A stretch of DNA of 64,000 nucleotides from Anaerolineales bacterium (GTDB lineage: Bacteria; Chloroflexota; Anaerolineae; Anaerolineales; Villigracilaceae): the NCBI GenBank assembly GCA_014379595.1, contig JACMLM010000009.1:1-64000 (forward strand), in the 5' to 3' direction. Numbering within the stretch: the stretch's first letter is position 1; each line of letters opens with the position of its first letter. Shown here piece after piece: positions 19,231-29,228 of this stretch. The notes beneath the pieces were generated by a model. That model had not been told where the DNA came from and made no database searches. It was given only the letters and a program-made list of their open reading frames with translations. A program made the translations under genes and the position numbers.

Positions 19231-20406
19231 TTAGTTGTTGTTTGGTAAGTTTGATTTTATTTTTGTATTCAAAATACTGAGAAAGAAACTTGCAAAGAAA
19301 ATCTGTATCCCCAATGTAAATAATACTGCCCCCGGAATGACAAGACGCATGGAAAATGAGGGATCAATATTGCCAAATTGATTTTCTCCCCAATAGATCA
19401 ATGCGCCAACGGAACTGAGAAACCCAAGCAGGATCATACCTAAACTGATAATTAAACCTTTTTCCAACCAGAACCGGTCGATCATTTTATCTGTGTTGTC
19501 ATCCTGGGGAAGCAAGCCCGAATTAACTCCGAATACATGTGTAAAAGCGAAAAAAAGTACAGATTGAACACCCATGATAATCAACAATGAGGCATACATG
19601 AGTGTGTTGATATCGAGAGTGAAATTTCCTGCAGCAATAGGACCTGGTAATAAAATGGCCGAGGTAAGAACTCCTAGGAAGATCAAAAATATTCCAGGAT
19701 AAAAAAATAGCCAGCGCGGACTATATAACAAAAGGAACTTCAAATGCCGCCAGCCATCAGGCCATGTACGAAGATGCGGGGGGCGGGAACGGCCATCAGG
19801 ATGTAAGACCGTGGGGACCTCCACTATTCTTAAATTTTGCAAGGTTGCTTTAACAACCATTTCACTTGCGAATTCCATGCCTGTGGTTTGTAAATTTAGA
19901 GAAAGAATGGCTTGTTTGCGAAATCCTCTTAATCCACAATGATAGTCACTAATACTACTTTTGAAGAACAATCGTGCCAGCCAACTCAAAACAGGATTTC
20001 CCAGATAGCGATGCAAAAAAGGCATGGCACCAGGCATGATACCGCCTTTGAACCGATTTCCCATAACAAGTTCTGCGCCATCTTCTAATGCTTTTATAAA
20101 TAACTGTAAATTGGTGAAATCATAACTATCATCCGCATCTCCCATGATGATAAATTCATTTTCTGAAGCTTCGATACCCCCCATTAATGCACTACCATAC
20201 CCCTTTTGATATATATGAACGACTCTTGCGCCTGCCTTGGCTGCAATTTCCTGCGAGCCATCTGTACTCCCGTTGTCTGCAATGATCACCTCCCCTTGAA
20301 TGTCATGATTATGAAGGAAAAGTTTTGCCTTATTGATGCAAACTTCAACTGTTTCCGCCTCATTGAGGCAGGGCATGATGATTGAGAGCGCGTTTTTTGA
20401 TTCCAT
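19231..20406 (-). CDS. Family 2 glycosyltransferase (polyprenyl-phosphate type) with C-terminal membrane helices
   Basis: 391 residues. The N-terminal GT-A domain has LSIIMPCLNEAETVEVCI, the IIADNGSTDGSQEIA segment and the metal-binding IMGDADDSYDF (DxD-like). SDYHCGLRGFRKQAI and GMEFASEMVVKA match the dolichol-phosphate-mannose-synthase/ArnC branch, which moves a sugar from a nucleotide donor to a polyprenyl phosphate on the cytoplasmic face. Four C-terminal transmembrane helices follow (about 230-385). It is divergent from a DUF2142 gene, which fits joint work on surface glycans. Confidence 0.88.
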   Translation of the reverse strand: MESKNALSIIMPCLNEAETVEVCINKAKLFLHNHDIQGEVIIADNGSTDGSQEIAAKAGARVVHIYQKGYGSALMGGIEASENEFIIMGDADDSYDFTNLQLFIKALEDGAELVMGNRFKGGIMPGAMPFLHRYLGNPVLSWLARLFFKSSISDYHCGLRGFRKQAILSLNLQTTGMEFASEMVVKATLQNLRIVEVPTVLHPDGRSRPPHLRTWPDGWRHLKFLLLYSPRWLFFYPGIFLIFLGVLTSAILLPGPIAAGNFTLDINTLMYASLLIIMGVQSVLFFAFTHVFGVNSGLLPQDDNTDKMIDRFWLEKGLIISLGMILLGFLSSVGALIYWGENQFGNIDPSFSMRLVIPGAVLFTLGIQIFFASFFLSILNTKIKSNLPNNN

Positions 20407-20535
20407 AGGAAAATGAATTGTAGCAGAAAAATACGCCGATTTTTGGGCACAGAAGTCAATGAGATGCGAGTGATATAATGTGAAAATCTCCCTGAATAAA
20501 ATAAATCAAAGAAATTAAATCTGGAGGACGTAGAA

Positions 20536-22386
20536 TTGAAGGAACAGGTCAAAAGTCTTTTGTCTGAACATGGACGTTTACATGTCGCAGAGATATATCT
20601 GATTATCGTCCTGCTCATTTTTGGGACAATAGCCTGTTTCCTGCTTCCTGTGAGTGGAGGATATGATGAAGAAGAACATTTGATTCGTGTTTGGGAAATG
20701 TCAGATTATACGTTTTTACCCAATGAAAAATTAGGTAATCAATTACCATTTCCATTTGTGTATCGTGATATGTCTTATCGAAGAGAGTATATTGTCCGTG
20801 CTGTGCCTGCAGATTTTTGGGAGAAGTATGGAAAACTCTCACTTGATGCAATGGACTATGTTTATGACGTCAACACGAGGTCAGTATATTCACCTCCATT
20901 GTTACTGCCCCAGGCTATAGTAATGCGCTTTTTGGGACGAAGCCAGCAATTACCAGCATTAACTGTTTTTTACGCCTGTCGTCTGGCGGGCTTATTAAGT
21001 TACATTTTTCTTGTATTTTTGGCAGTTCGCTTAATTCCATACGGCAAGTGGATACTTGTTATCATTGCAACTTCCCCGGTTGCAATTCTGCAGTCCGCTA
21101 CAATTACACCAGATATTATCTCCAATGGAATTGCTTTTCTTTTTATTGGAGGCTGTTTAGCGGTGTCAAATCGCAAGGAATTGGGCGGGCGGGAATTAAG
21201 TGCTCTGAGTATTTTGATACTGGTTTTATTTTGGGGAAAGATCAATATTGTACCATTGGTATTATTACCGTTCTTGATCATTCCACCTTCACGTTATAAA
21301 GTCAAACAAGGATATTTAATCTTACTAGCTATTACAGTTCTATTATTTCTGGCCGAAGTAGCAGTCTGGAACTTATTTGCATATACCAGATACCAGGATG
21401 CACTTGTAGGTGCAGACCCTTCTGCGCAATTGAAATTCATCCTCGCAAATCCAATTCACTTTTTAGGTATTCTTGCAAATAACGTCTGGTCAAATTGGAC
21501 TGATTATTTACGTGCAGGCACAGCAATCTATGGGCTTGATTACTGGCCCGTACCGATCTGGACCTATTATTTATATGGGGCAGGGTTACTTGGTACATTG
21601 TTGATTCAAGAAAATGAAAATATTCCGCAACGCGGAGTTCGTATTGGGCTTGTGATCACATTTGTTGCAGCATATCTATGGACCATTGTCTCGCTTTACC
21701 TTTCTTATACACCTGTCGGAAGTAATCTCGTGAGCGGCGTGCAAGGACGATACTTTGCAGGAGTATTACCGCTTCTCTTCCTTGCTCTGGCTTGTCTGCC
21801 GTTTCTGAAACAGTTTCGAATCCCAAACTATTTGCCTCTTATCCTCGGTGGATTAAGCCTGGTGTTATATATCACTGGAATGTATCTCTCATATCATGTA
21901 ACTTGTGGCTCCCAATACTATGTTGACGGACTTTGCTACCAACCCAATTACAAGAATTGGGCACCGAATGATCTCTATTCTGCACCTATTTCTAAAGATC
22001 TTTCGCTTAAACAAGAAGTCATTGCAGAATGTGATGGCTTGACAGAATTTCGTGTTTGGATAGATGCATCTGCAGCTGACCCCAAAGATATTACTCAGAT
22101 ATCACTTATAGATGCGGGTACAGGTAATACGATGGCAAGTGAAAGTGTTTTAAATGTCAACTTACCTGTACAGAAATGGTATAAGTTAAACTTTCCTGCG
22201 GATTGGGATTCGAAAGGAAAGTTATATTTGCTCAAAATCAACGTAGAAAATGGAGATGGGGAAGGTCCGCGCATTGCGTATTCTTTGCAGCAGGAATACA
22301 TTAATGGAAATTTATATGAAAATAACGATGATATCAATAGAGATATCATTTTTATGACAGGGTGTGTTGCTGGATGGAATAAATAA
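20536..22386 (+). CDS. DUF2142 multi-spanning membrane protein
   Basis: 616 residues starting at TTG 20536, supported by GGAGGA 8 nt upstream. About eleven membrane helices. DUF2142 marks: GGYDEEEHLIRVW near the first external loop, an internal GWGKIN-like segment (WGKINIVPLV) and GVQGRYFAGVLPLL near residue 410. These resemble GT-C glycosyltransferases in topology. The C-terminal ~150 residues are a soluble beta-rich domain (LKQEVIAECDGLTEFRVWIDA) like carbohydrate-binding or jelly-roll domains. The role is probably assembly of wall or surface glycan using polyprenyl-linked sugars. Confidence 0.8.
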   Translation: MKEQVKSLLSEHGRLHVAEIYLIIVLLIFGTIACFLLPVSGGYDEEEHLIRVWEMSDYTFLPNEKLGNQLPFPFVYRDMSYRREYIVRAVPADFWEKYGKLSLDAMDYVYDVNTRSVYSPPLLLPQAIVMRFLGRSQQLPALTVFYACRLAGLLSYIFLVFLAVRLIPYGKWILVIIATSPVAILQSATITPDIISNGIAFLFIGGCLAVSNRKELGGRELSALSILILVLFWGKINIVPLVLLPFLIIPPSRYKVKQGYLILLAITVLLFLAEVAVWNLFAYTRYQDALVGADPSAQLKFILANPIHFLGILANNVWSNWTDYLRAGTAIYGLDYWPVPIWTYYLYGAGLLGTLLIQENENIPQRGVRIGLVITFVAAYLWTIVSLYLSYTPVGSNLVSGVQGRYFAGVLPLLFLALACLPFLKQFRIPNYLPLILGGLSLVLYITGMYLSYHVTCGSQYYVDGLCYQPNYKNWAPNDLYSAPISKDLSLKQEVIAECDGLTEFRVWIDASAADPKDITQISLIDAGTGNTMASESVLNVNLPVQKWYKLNFPADWDSKGKLYLLKINVENGDGEGPRIAYSLQQEYINGNLYENNDDINRDIIFMTGCVAGWNK

Positions 22387-22418
22387 TAAAAGCGATGAAT
22401 TTTTCTTTATTTTTATTA

Positions 22419-25400
22419 CTAATCAGTTTCTCCATTTTTTGCCAAAGTAAAATAGAACGCTGCACCCTTTCCCTCTTCACTCTCGACCCAGATCCTGCCG
22501 CCGTGGACTTCGAGAATTCTTTTAACGAGGGCGAGTCCTACACCGGTGCCCTCGCTTTTTGAATCCAGTTTGTCGAATAAGCCGAAGATTCGTTCATGAT
22601 ATTGGGGTGAAATACCGATACCATTATCTTTGACAAAAAATATATATCTATCCGCGTCTTCGCCCCGTTGACCGATCTCGATCTGCGGTGCAGACTGTTT
22701 GCCCATGTATTTAGCCGCATTATCGATTAGATTTTGCAGCACTTCTATCAGACGCTGACGATCTCCATAAATGGCTGGCAGGTTTGGCTGAGTATGAACC
22801 GTAACTCCCCGCGCTTCGAGTCGCCCGTGGACAAGTTCCAATGCTTCATTCACCAGGTCTTCAAATGGTATCTTTTCAGGCGGGTTCATAATGCGCCCGA
22901 TGCGTGAGAGTTCAAGCAATTCTTTAAGCAGCATATGCATTTTATCCACTGCATCTTGAATGCGGTGGATATCTATTTTCACGCGATCTGTCTTACCTGA
23001 AGCTGTATCACTTTCCAGATATCCTAGAAAACCGTTGATCGTGACCAGGGGCGACTTAAGGTCATGCGACACAGTATAGGTGAAACGCTCCAACTCTGCG
23101 TTTTTTGACTCCAGTTCCTTGATAAGTTTCTCACGTGTAAATAATTCAGTTTGAAGTTCGTTGAACAGACGCGCATTTTCGAGCGCGATGGCAACTTGAT
23201 TGGCAAATGTGACGGCCAGCTTTGCATGATGTTCAGTAAACTGATCGATACTATGACCATCAAGGGCGATCAACCCGATGATCTTTCCACGAGTTTTCAG
23301 CGGGATGGCCAGCCACGAGTTGATAATGTTATGAGGCGGGTCTTTGAAATCAAGAAGCTCTGCCTGAACATTGTTATTTAGAATATACGGAACTTTGCCA
23401 GAGAGTATTGGTACAGCGGAGTTGATTTCATCAACTTTTATTTCCATGTCTTCGACAGGATGGTCCAAAGGCAGGTTACGGCTTGCCAGTATTTTTTGTA
23501 CGTTTCCTTCCAGCCGCCATACGGAGGCGCTGTCAAAGGGAACCACACGCCCGATCTGATCAAGAATATGTTCAACGATTTCTGCGAATTCAAAGGTGCC
23601 AACGATATTAGCAAAACTCACGCGCAGTGTTTCAGATTCGGCATTTTGGATTTCAAGCTGATGGATGAGATTTTCGCGCTCGGTTTCCAATTGTTTTTGC
23701 ACACTCATGTCGTAGAACATGGAAAGGATGCATTCCTGTTCTCCGATCAAGATCAATTCATAAAAAGAAATGACCTTCTTTAAACTTCCGTCTGTGTGAA
23801 AGAAATAATCATCTGGATTGGAGATGGAATGTTTTTCCCTTAGCTCGCGCACAAATTCCACCCGTTCCTGCGGGTTATCCCACATCTTTAATTCCTCAGC
23901 ATTGCGTCCAATGGATGTTTCTGATGAGTATCCTGTAAGATCCCAATAGGCATTATTAGCATCCAAAAGACGCCCCTCTTCAATGGTGGTAATGCAAATC
24001 GCGATCGGGCTGGAGCTGAAGATTTTACTGAAACGCTCCTCGCTATCACGCACTGCTGTTTCTGCCTGCTTGCGTTCTGTAATGTCGCGCACGGTAGCTA
24101 ATAAAATCGTTCCATCCCCATAATCCAACTTGCGAGCGCTGACTTCAACCGGGAAAGTTGTTCCATCTTTTCGCTGATATACAGATTCGAAAATTAGCGA
24201 GTCATTTATAAGATTGATCCGTTCGCGCCATACATCCATGCTTGTGACATTTTGAGACACATCTATTACGCCAAGCTGACTTAGTTCCTCGCGGCTATAA
24301 CCGAGCTTTTCATAAGCGCTTCTGTTGAAATCAATATAGAGGCTTGTCTGCGGATCGACCAAAAAAATGGCATCATTGGATTCATCCATCAATTTTCTGA
24401 ATTGAAGCAGGCCTGCTTCAGCCTGCTTGCGTTCAGTGATATCCAAATATACGCCCTGAACGAATTGCACATTGCCAGCTTCATCTTTTATGATCACTGT
24501 TTCGTCACGTACCCAGCGCCAGTTGCCACCTTTTGTTTGCATTCTATATTCAATGGATGATTTATCTTTTTCTGAAATATAACGTTTCAATTCATCCAGC
24601 ACCATGGGCATATCTTGTGGATGAACTAATTTCTTCCAAAAGGCTGGATCCTTAACCCATTCTTCGGCTGAATAACCAAGCAGTGTTTCTATTTGTGGAC
24701 TAATATAAATCGCAGACCCTGATTCATCTGGAGCATCTCGATAGACAACAATGGACGTTTGCTCTACCAGCGTGCGATAAAGTGTTTCCGCTTCTTTGCG
24801 TTTTAATTCCATTTCCTTACGAAACGTAATATCCTCAACTGTTCCTTCGTAATACAGAATATTCCCATCAGCGCCACGGATGGCTTGCGCGTTTATAGAA
24901 GTCCAGAGGGTTGAGCCGTCCTTGCGATATTCATACGATTCAAAGCCAGTGATCTTTTCCTCATCTGCCAGGCGGCTGTTAAAAACGTTTCTTAATTCAG
25001 GCTCAACATAGATCTGGGATGCAATGTTTGTGACCTTTTGAATCATTTCTTCAGGAGAATCATACCCATACATGCGCGCCAGAGCAGGATTGACACTAAC
25101 AATGCCTCCCTGCGGTGTGCTTTGAAAAATGCCGTCAATCGCATGTTCAAAAATATTGCGATATTTTTCCTCGGCAAGTTTCCGTTCCTCCAGTTCTTTT
25201 TGTAATCGCAGGTTGCTTTGAAATAATGTTTTTGTCAAAAGGCGGATCATTAAAGTGGTCACGATCAAAATAGCAGCTGCTGACAGGAAGTCCCCGGGCA
25301 CGCTGCGCACAAGTACATCAGGGGTATATACGCCGGATAATTCCCCAAAGACCAACCAGGCAACACAACCGAGAGTGAATAGGGTGAGAAGCGCCATAGT

Positions 25401-25778
25401 GCGTTTGCTCATGACCAAACTCGCAATAATGAGAATGGCTGGATACGCCAAATTGCTGATATGGTGAATTCCCAAGCCTGTGGTTGCCAGGAGCGTATTC
25501 AGAGATATTAAAGCGGTGGCGAGTAGAACAGCGGCCCATTCAAATTTTTTGCGATGAATAAGATAAAAGGTTGCCAGAGTTGGGAGCAGGCCCAGTGCAA
25601 GAACTGCGGCGGCGAAAGTATTATTTGTTGTCAGGACAATGAAGATGCCCGCTATGAGTCCGATCATGACCAGAGTTGTAAGCCAGCGAAATATACTTGT
25701 GAAGCGTTTGGTATCCCCGTAGACTTCATTTATTAATGGTAATGTATCTTCGTGTTGATCAGAGCGCGATTTTGTCAT
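22419..25778 (-). CDS. Multi-PAS/GAF sensor histidine kinase
   Basis: 1119 residues. About six N-terminal membrane helices (30-185), then a short coiled coil. Four PAS domains lie at about 205-325, 330-455, 460-570 and 575-695, most ending in a DITERKQAE-type PAC signature. A GAF domain spans ~715-880. HisKA (TYTVSHDLKSPLVTINGFLGYL, phospho-His in SHDLK, about 905) and HATPase_c (LQNLIDNAAKYMG, FFVKDNGIGISP, GTGVGLALVKRIL) finish the protein. No response regulator gene is adjacent, so it is an orphan kinase. Signal unknown; four PAS domains suggest several inputs. Confidence 0.93.
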   Translation of the reverse strand: MTKSRSDQHEDTLPLINEVYGDTKRFTSIFRWLTTLVMIGLIAGIFIVLTTNNTFAAAVLALGLLPTLATFYLIHRKKFEWAAVLLATALISLNTLLATTGLGIHHISNLAYPAILIIASLVMSKRTMALLTLFTLGCVAWLVFGELSGVYTPDVLVRSVPGDFLSAAAILIVTTLMIRLLTKTLFQSNLRLQKELEERKLAEEKYRNIFEHAIDGIFQSTPQGGIVSVNPALARMYGYDSPEEMIQKVTNIASQIYVEPELRNVFNSRLADEEKITGFESYEYRKDGSTLWTSINAQAIRGADGNILYYEGTVEDITFRKEMELKRKEAETLYRTLVEQTSIVVYRDAPDESGSAIYISPQIETLLGYSAEEWVKDPAFWKKLVHPQDMPMVLDELKRYISEKDKSSIEYRMQTKGGNWRWVRDETVIIKDEAGNVQFVQGVYLDITERKQAEAGLLQFRKLMDESNDAIFLVDPQTSLYIDFNRSAYEKLGYSREELSQLGVIDVSQNVTSMDVWRERINLINDSLIFESVYQRKDGTTFPVEVSARKLDYGDGTILLATVRDITERKQAETAVRDSEERFSKIFSSSPIAICITTIEEGRLLDANNAYWDLTGYSSETSIGRNAEELKMWDNPQERVEFVRELREKHSISNPDDYFFHTDGSLKKVISFYELILIGEQECILSMFYDMSVQKQLETERENLIHQLEIQNAESETLRVSFANIVGTFEFAEIVEHILDQIGRVVPFDSASVWRLEGNVQKILASRNLPLDHPVEDMEIKVDEINSAVPILSGKVPYILNNNVQAELLDFKDPPHNIINSWLAIPLKTRGKIIGLIALDGHSIDQFTEHHAKLAVTFANQVAIALENARLFNELQTELFTREKLIKELESKNAELERFTYTVSHDLKSPLVTINGFLGYLESDTASGKTDRVKIDIHRIQDAVDKMHMLLKELLELSRIGRIMNPPEKIPFEDLVNEALELVHGRLEARGVTVHTQPNLPAIYGDRQRLIEVLQNLIDNAAKYMGKQSAPQIEIGQRGEDADRYIFFVKDNGIGISPQYHERIFGLFDKLDSKSEGTGVGLALVKRILEVHGGRIWVESEEGKGAAFYFTLAKNGETD

Positions 25779-25861
25779 GGTGCTTCATCCATTTTACCGC
25801 GTGTTCAGTAATAAACTTATGCGCTCGAGATTAATTCCGAATTGAGTGATGTTTCTAGAGC

Positions 25862-28381
25862 TTAATCGTTGAACGCGAACTTCAATTCCCAAATGTGGAT
25901 CTGCGCCGGCAAAGGCGAATTTGGGTCGAGCATTTCCAAATGGATGGTCTGAACTTGTGTTGGCTCGGGGAATTCGAAGGAAAGAACAGGTTCATCCTCT
26001 GATGCCTTGCCTTCGAATGTATAGGTGACAGGTTCCGCATCCAATGTTGGATAACAATTCAACTTGATCTGCGCATTCGTCGAACCGACTGTGATCGAAA
26101 ATCCGCTGATTAGACGCGGGGAAGGAAATGTCAATTCGATAATGAAGGGATTGGACTCGAATGTTTTAGCGTAGGTGAAGAGAGGATCGTCATCGAAGAG
26201 CAAGCGAATCGAATCGGATTGACTGAGAGCCTCAAGGTACGAATGGCGAATCGCTACCTCCTGCCCATCAATAATGACGACCCCCTCCTGCAATATCGCA
26301 CGAGCCGCCTGTTCCGCCGCGAATATCTCATCGATATTATCCACGTAACGCAAATGGACTAAGTAGAAAGCGGGAGTACCATCCGGGTAGGGGATAGTTT
26401 TCTCCACACGAATGTCTGTTAGTTTATCGCTCTTTAATGCTTTGGAATATTCAAGCGGGACCATGATGAACATGGTGTTCTCATCCACGGGGAATTTCTG
26501 CAGCATGTAACCTTCGATACTTCCCGTATCGAGCCAGGGTTGGACACCTAGAAAGAACCGATTCAGTACATCCGCGCCGTTTGCCCAGCTAGAGGTTAAG
26601 ATAATGCGTGCCTCGGGGTGCTCTTGATGATATTCCTCGATAATGTCGTAGATTTGAAATGCTCCGTATTGGAGTTCCGTGTATTCCTTCGTCCAGAAGG
26701 CCCCGTTCTTCAGCGCGTCTACCAGTATAAATATATTTGCGCCTGCCAGCACTACAAATAATGCAAGAGATATGATTAAATGCGGGACCTTCCACGTTGA
26801 AATGAATCGCGCGTGGCCCAGCCATTGTTTGAATCGATCAAAGAGACCCAGGCCGTGAAACCCAAGAAGGACTGCTAGGGTCATGATGGCAAAACTGTCT
26901 ATAAGTTGGTTACACTCGGCTGCCAGGAGCACTCCCCCAAGTAAAATGTACAAAGAGGCGAGAATCCGTTTCGAGGTTGGCTTTGAAGCGTTGCTTGCCT
27001 CCTTCAACGCTTCACTCGGTTGTTCTATCCAGCGTAACACTGAATCAAGCCCGATGGCGGTCAGGATCGCAGCGGGTACTACGAACATTAGACTGCGCGT
27101 GATGCCGATCTGCACCATCGCCCCGCCAATGGGGGAAAGAAGCATGACGAGAAGAATTGCCCGGCTGGCAGAGTCGCGCAAGTGCCTTAATAGATAGGCC
27201 AGTCCCAGGAGCGCGAACGGCAGGGTGGCGAGCATGATGTGACCGTAATCCTTCATGATGTGGCGGATCTGATCGCGGTTGTTGGGGATGTACCAATACC
27301 ACGCACTAAGACCAAAGAAATATTCAGAAATGTACAACCTGATCTTTTCAGATATCGGCATGTCGCTGACCAGATACGAACCCAGCAAATGTAATAACTC
27401 GCCGGAATTATTTGGGTTATCAATACGGAAGCGCAGATAAGGCAATACCAGAACAGCCAGCAGGAATCCCGCCCTAACGGCAGTATGCCGATTTTCCCAA
27501 TGGTAGCGCCAATCGGAGACGAGCAGGATCAACGCGGTGACGGGAACCGTTAACTGCGCCGGGTTGTATGAATAAAATGCCAGCGCGCCAAAGAAGATTG
27601 CCAGATATAGATATCGAGGTGAACGATACCGGTAGAGTAGATAGGAGCAGAGCGCTCCAGCGTAAAAGGCTACGAATACCGCTGTTTCGAACGCAGTACG
27701 TGTATGTAGAAACCATGCCGGTGTTATCGAGAGCAGAATTGTCCCGCTCCACCAGTACTTCAACTTGAACCCATCGCGTAAAATGATTCCGACCGCAATT
27801 GCCGCGATCATAGTGAAAGTCACGGATATTACGCGCGTTAGCACTGCTGATTTGCCGAATAGCAACAGCGGAATCCATTGCAGATATACCGTAAGTCCCA
27901 TGCCGTTGCCGAAATAGGCGGGGAGTAGTGTACCTTGCACATCGCGATACTTCATCGTGATGAGTTCATCCATCGCCTGTGTCTGGAATGCTTCGTCAGT
28001 AAAAAAATAGATCGGATATTGATCGAGACCGACTAGGCGCGTGACCAGATAGAGAATGATCGCGCCCACGAACAACGATATAGCGATATCATAATTTTTG
28101 TATTTGTAGAAGAAAAGTTTGCTGGAATTCTCTATAACCCCTTTGATGCGAGCACCAATACCCAGCGACTCATCCCCGACCTCAACGAGCCGCGCGGCGT
28201 GCTGGATTTTTTCCCCATCCACGCGAATCCGCACCTGAACCTTGCCCTCCTTCTCTTTGCCTGCCTCTATAGTGACGGTGGTCTTTGTGTTGGGCTTGAT
28301 CGAAAACTCGATCTCGTTTGCGGGTGACGCCTTGGGTTTGCTTTTAGGTTTGGGTCCGGGTTTGCGTTTTGCTGTCGACAT
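25862..28381 (-). CDS. GT-C glycosyltransferase (family 39/PMT-like) with soluble C-terminal domain
   Basis: 839 residues. The N-terminus is Lys/Pro-rich and followed by a soluble segment to ~95. About twelve membrane helices follow. The first external loop contains the acidic motif YFFTDEAFQTQAMDEL, as in the PMT/ArnT superfamily where an Asp/Glu is catalytic. After a C-terminal soluble region comes a beta-rich domain (~720-839; FPSPRLISGFSITVGSTNAQIKL), like a carbohydrate-binding discoidin fold. It probably transfers a sugar from a polyprenyl carrier to an extracytoplasmic acceptor. Confidence 0.78.
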   Translation of the reverse strand: MSTAKRKPGPKPKSKPKASPANEIEFSIKPNTKTTVTIEAGKEKEGKVQVRIRVDGEKIQHAARLVEVGDESLGIGARIKGVIENSSKLFFYKYKNYDIAISLFVGAIILYLVTRLVGLDQYPIYFFTDEAFQTQAMDELITMKYRDVQGTLLPAYFGNGMGLTVYLQWIPLLLFGKSAVLTRVISVTFTMIAAIAVGIILRDGFKLKYWWSGTILLSITPAWFLHTRTAFETAVFVAFYAGALCSYLLYRYRSPRYLYLAIFFGALAFYSYNPAQLTVPVTALILLVSDWRYHWENRHTAVRAGFLLAVLVLPYLRFRIDNPNNSGELLHLLGSYLVSDMPISEKIRLYISEYFFGLSAWYWYIPNNRDQIRHIMKDYGHIMLATLPFALLGLAYLLRHLRDSASRAILLVMLLSPIGGAMVQIGITRSLMFVVPAAILTAIGLDSVLRWIEQPSEALKEASNASKPTSKRILASLYILLGGVLLAAECNQLIDSFAIMTLAVLLGFHGLGLFDRFKQWLGHARFISTWKVPHLIISLALFVVLAGANIFILVDALKNGAFWTKEYTELQYGAFQIYDIIEEYHQEHPEARIILTSSWANGADVLNRFFLGVQPWLDTGSIEGYMLQKFPVDENTMFIMVPLEYSKALKSDKLTDIRVEKTIPYPDGTPAFYLVHLRYVDNIDEIFAAEQAARAILQEGVVIIDGQEVAIRHSYLEALSQSDSIRLLFDDDPLFTYAKTFESNPFIIELTFPSPRLISGFSITVGSTNAQIKLNCYPTLDAEPVTYTFEGKASEDEPVLSFEFPEPTQVQTIHLEMLDPNSPLPAQIHIWELKFAFND

Positions 28382-28515
28382 TGCAGTTTATCCAAAAATT
28401 CGGGAATCCTCGGTAGGTTGACGATTCTATCACCCGATGTTCTTTACTGCACCCATTTTATTTGATTTGCAATGCTCAGAGTTTTCAGCATTAGTATGTT
28501 GAGCGAATAGCTATG

Positions 28516-29103
28516 TTATGAGATCCAAACCATGACTTGTTCCCTGATGATCCATTCCCCATTTTTCTTTTCCATCAGGTAATAATACCCTGCACCCATT
28601 AATGGACCTGCGACATTGCCAACGTATATCACGGCCTGGTCGAGTAAGTTGTTAAAGCCAACGCGTGAGAAAATTGTGTAACCATACGAGTTGGGATATT
28701 TTTCTGTGAGCAATTCTCCCCAATTAGGTCCACTCGAAATCTCTGCGAGTTCATCTCTGGTTAAGAGCACATAGTCCATGCCGAGGTTCATATCTGATGC
28801 AAGCTGACTGGATTGCGAATTGCGGGCGAGATAGCTATCAATGGCCTCATTTGAGATACTCTTCAAACCAGATTTGATGTAATCAATAGTCTCTTGAGGA
28901 TCATCCTCTGAGATGTTCGTGGATGTGTTCTCCAGAATAATTGCTACGCCGCCTGGGTCATATACGAAGAAGGAGTATACAGCTTGCTCTTCTTTTTCAA
29001 TATCAGCAGCGCTGGGAGTGGCTGCAGGAGTAAAAAGCGAACAGGCAACGAAATTTAGAGCGAGAAAAACTATAGATGATCTTTTAATTAATTTGATGAA
29101 CAT
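28516..29103 (-). CDS. Putative lipoprotein, unknown function
   Basis: 195 residues; ATG 29103 with GGAG 8 nt upstream. Signal peptide with lipobox FVAC (Cys21). The mature part is mixed alpha/beta with VYSFFVYDPGGVAIILENTSTN, a central ISNEAIDSYLARNSQSSQL helix, and YYYLMEKKNGEWIIREQVMVWIS at the end, a pattern of a small secreted beta domain. No catalytic motif is seen. I do not recognise the family. Confidence 0.6.
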   Translation of the reverse strand: MFIKLIKRSSIVFLALNFVACSLFTPAATPSAADIEKEEQAVYSFFVYDPGGVAIILENTSTNISEDDPQETIDYIKSGLKSISNEAIDSYLARNSQSSQLASDMNLGMDYVLLTRDELAEISSGPNWGELLTEKYPNSYGYTIFSRVGFNNLLDQAVIYVGNVAGPLMGAGYYYLMEKKNGEWIIREQVMVWIS

Positions 29104-29192
29104 GATTCAATTCTCCTATCTTCAAGGACAATTTATAGCTGGGATTTGTTCCATTGTTTAATAGGATATTGGTAAGGGAATGTATATAAAGA

Positions 29193-29222
29193 AGAGACAG
29201 GCACCTGAAAGTGCCTGTCTCT
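29193..29222 (-). terminator. Terminator hairpin
   Basis: A perfect 12-bp stem (29193-29204 with 29211-29222) and a 6-nt loop lie just after the stop of the gene at 29229-30284, read on the minus strand. The following T-tract is interrupted. Confidence 0.65.
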
Positions 29223-29228
29223 TTGATT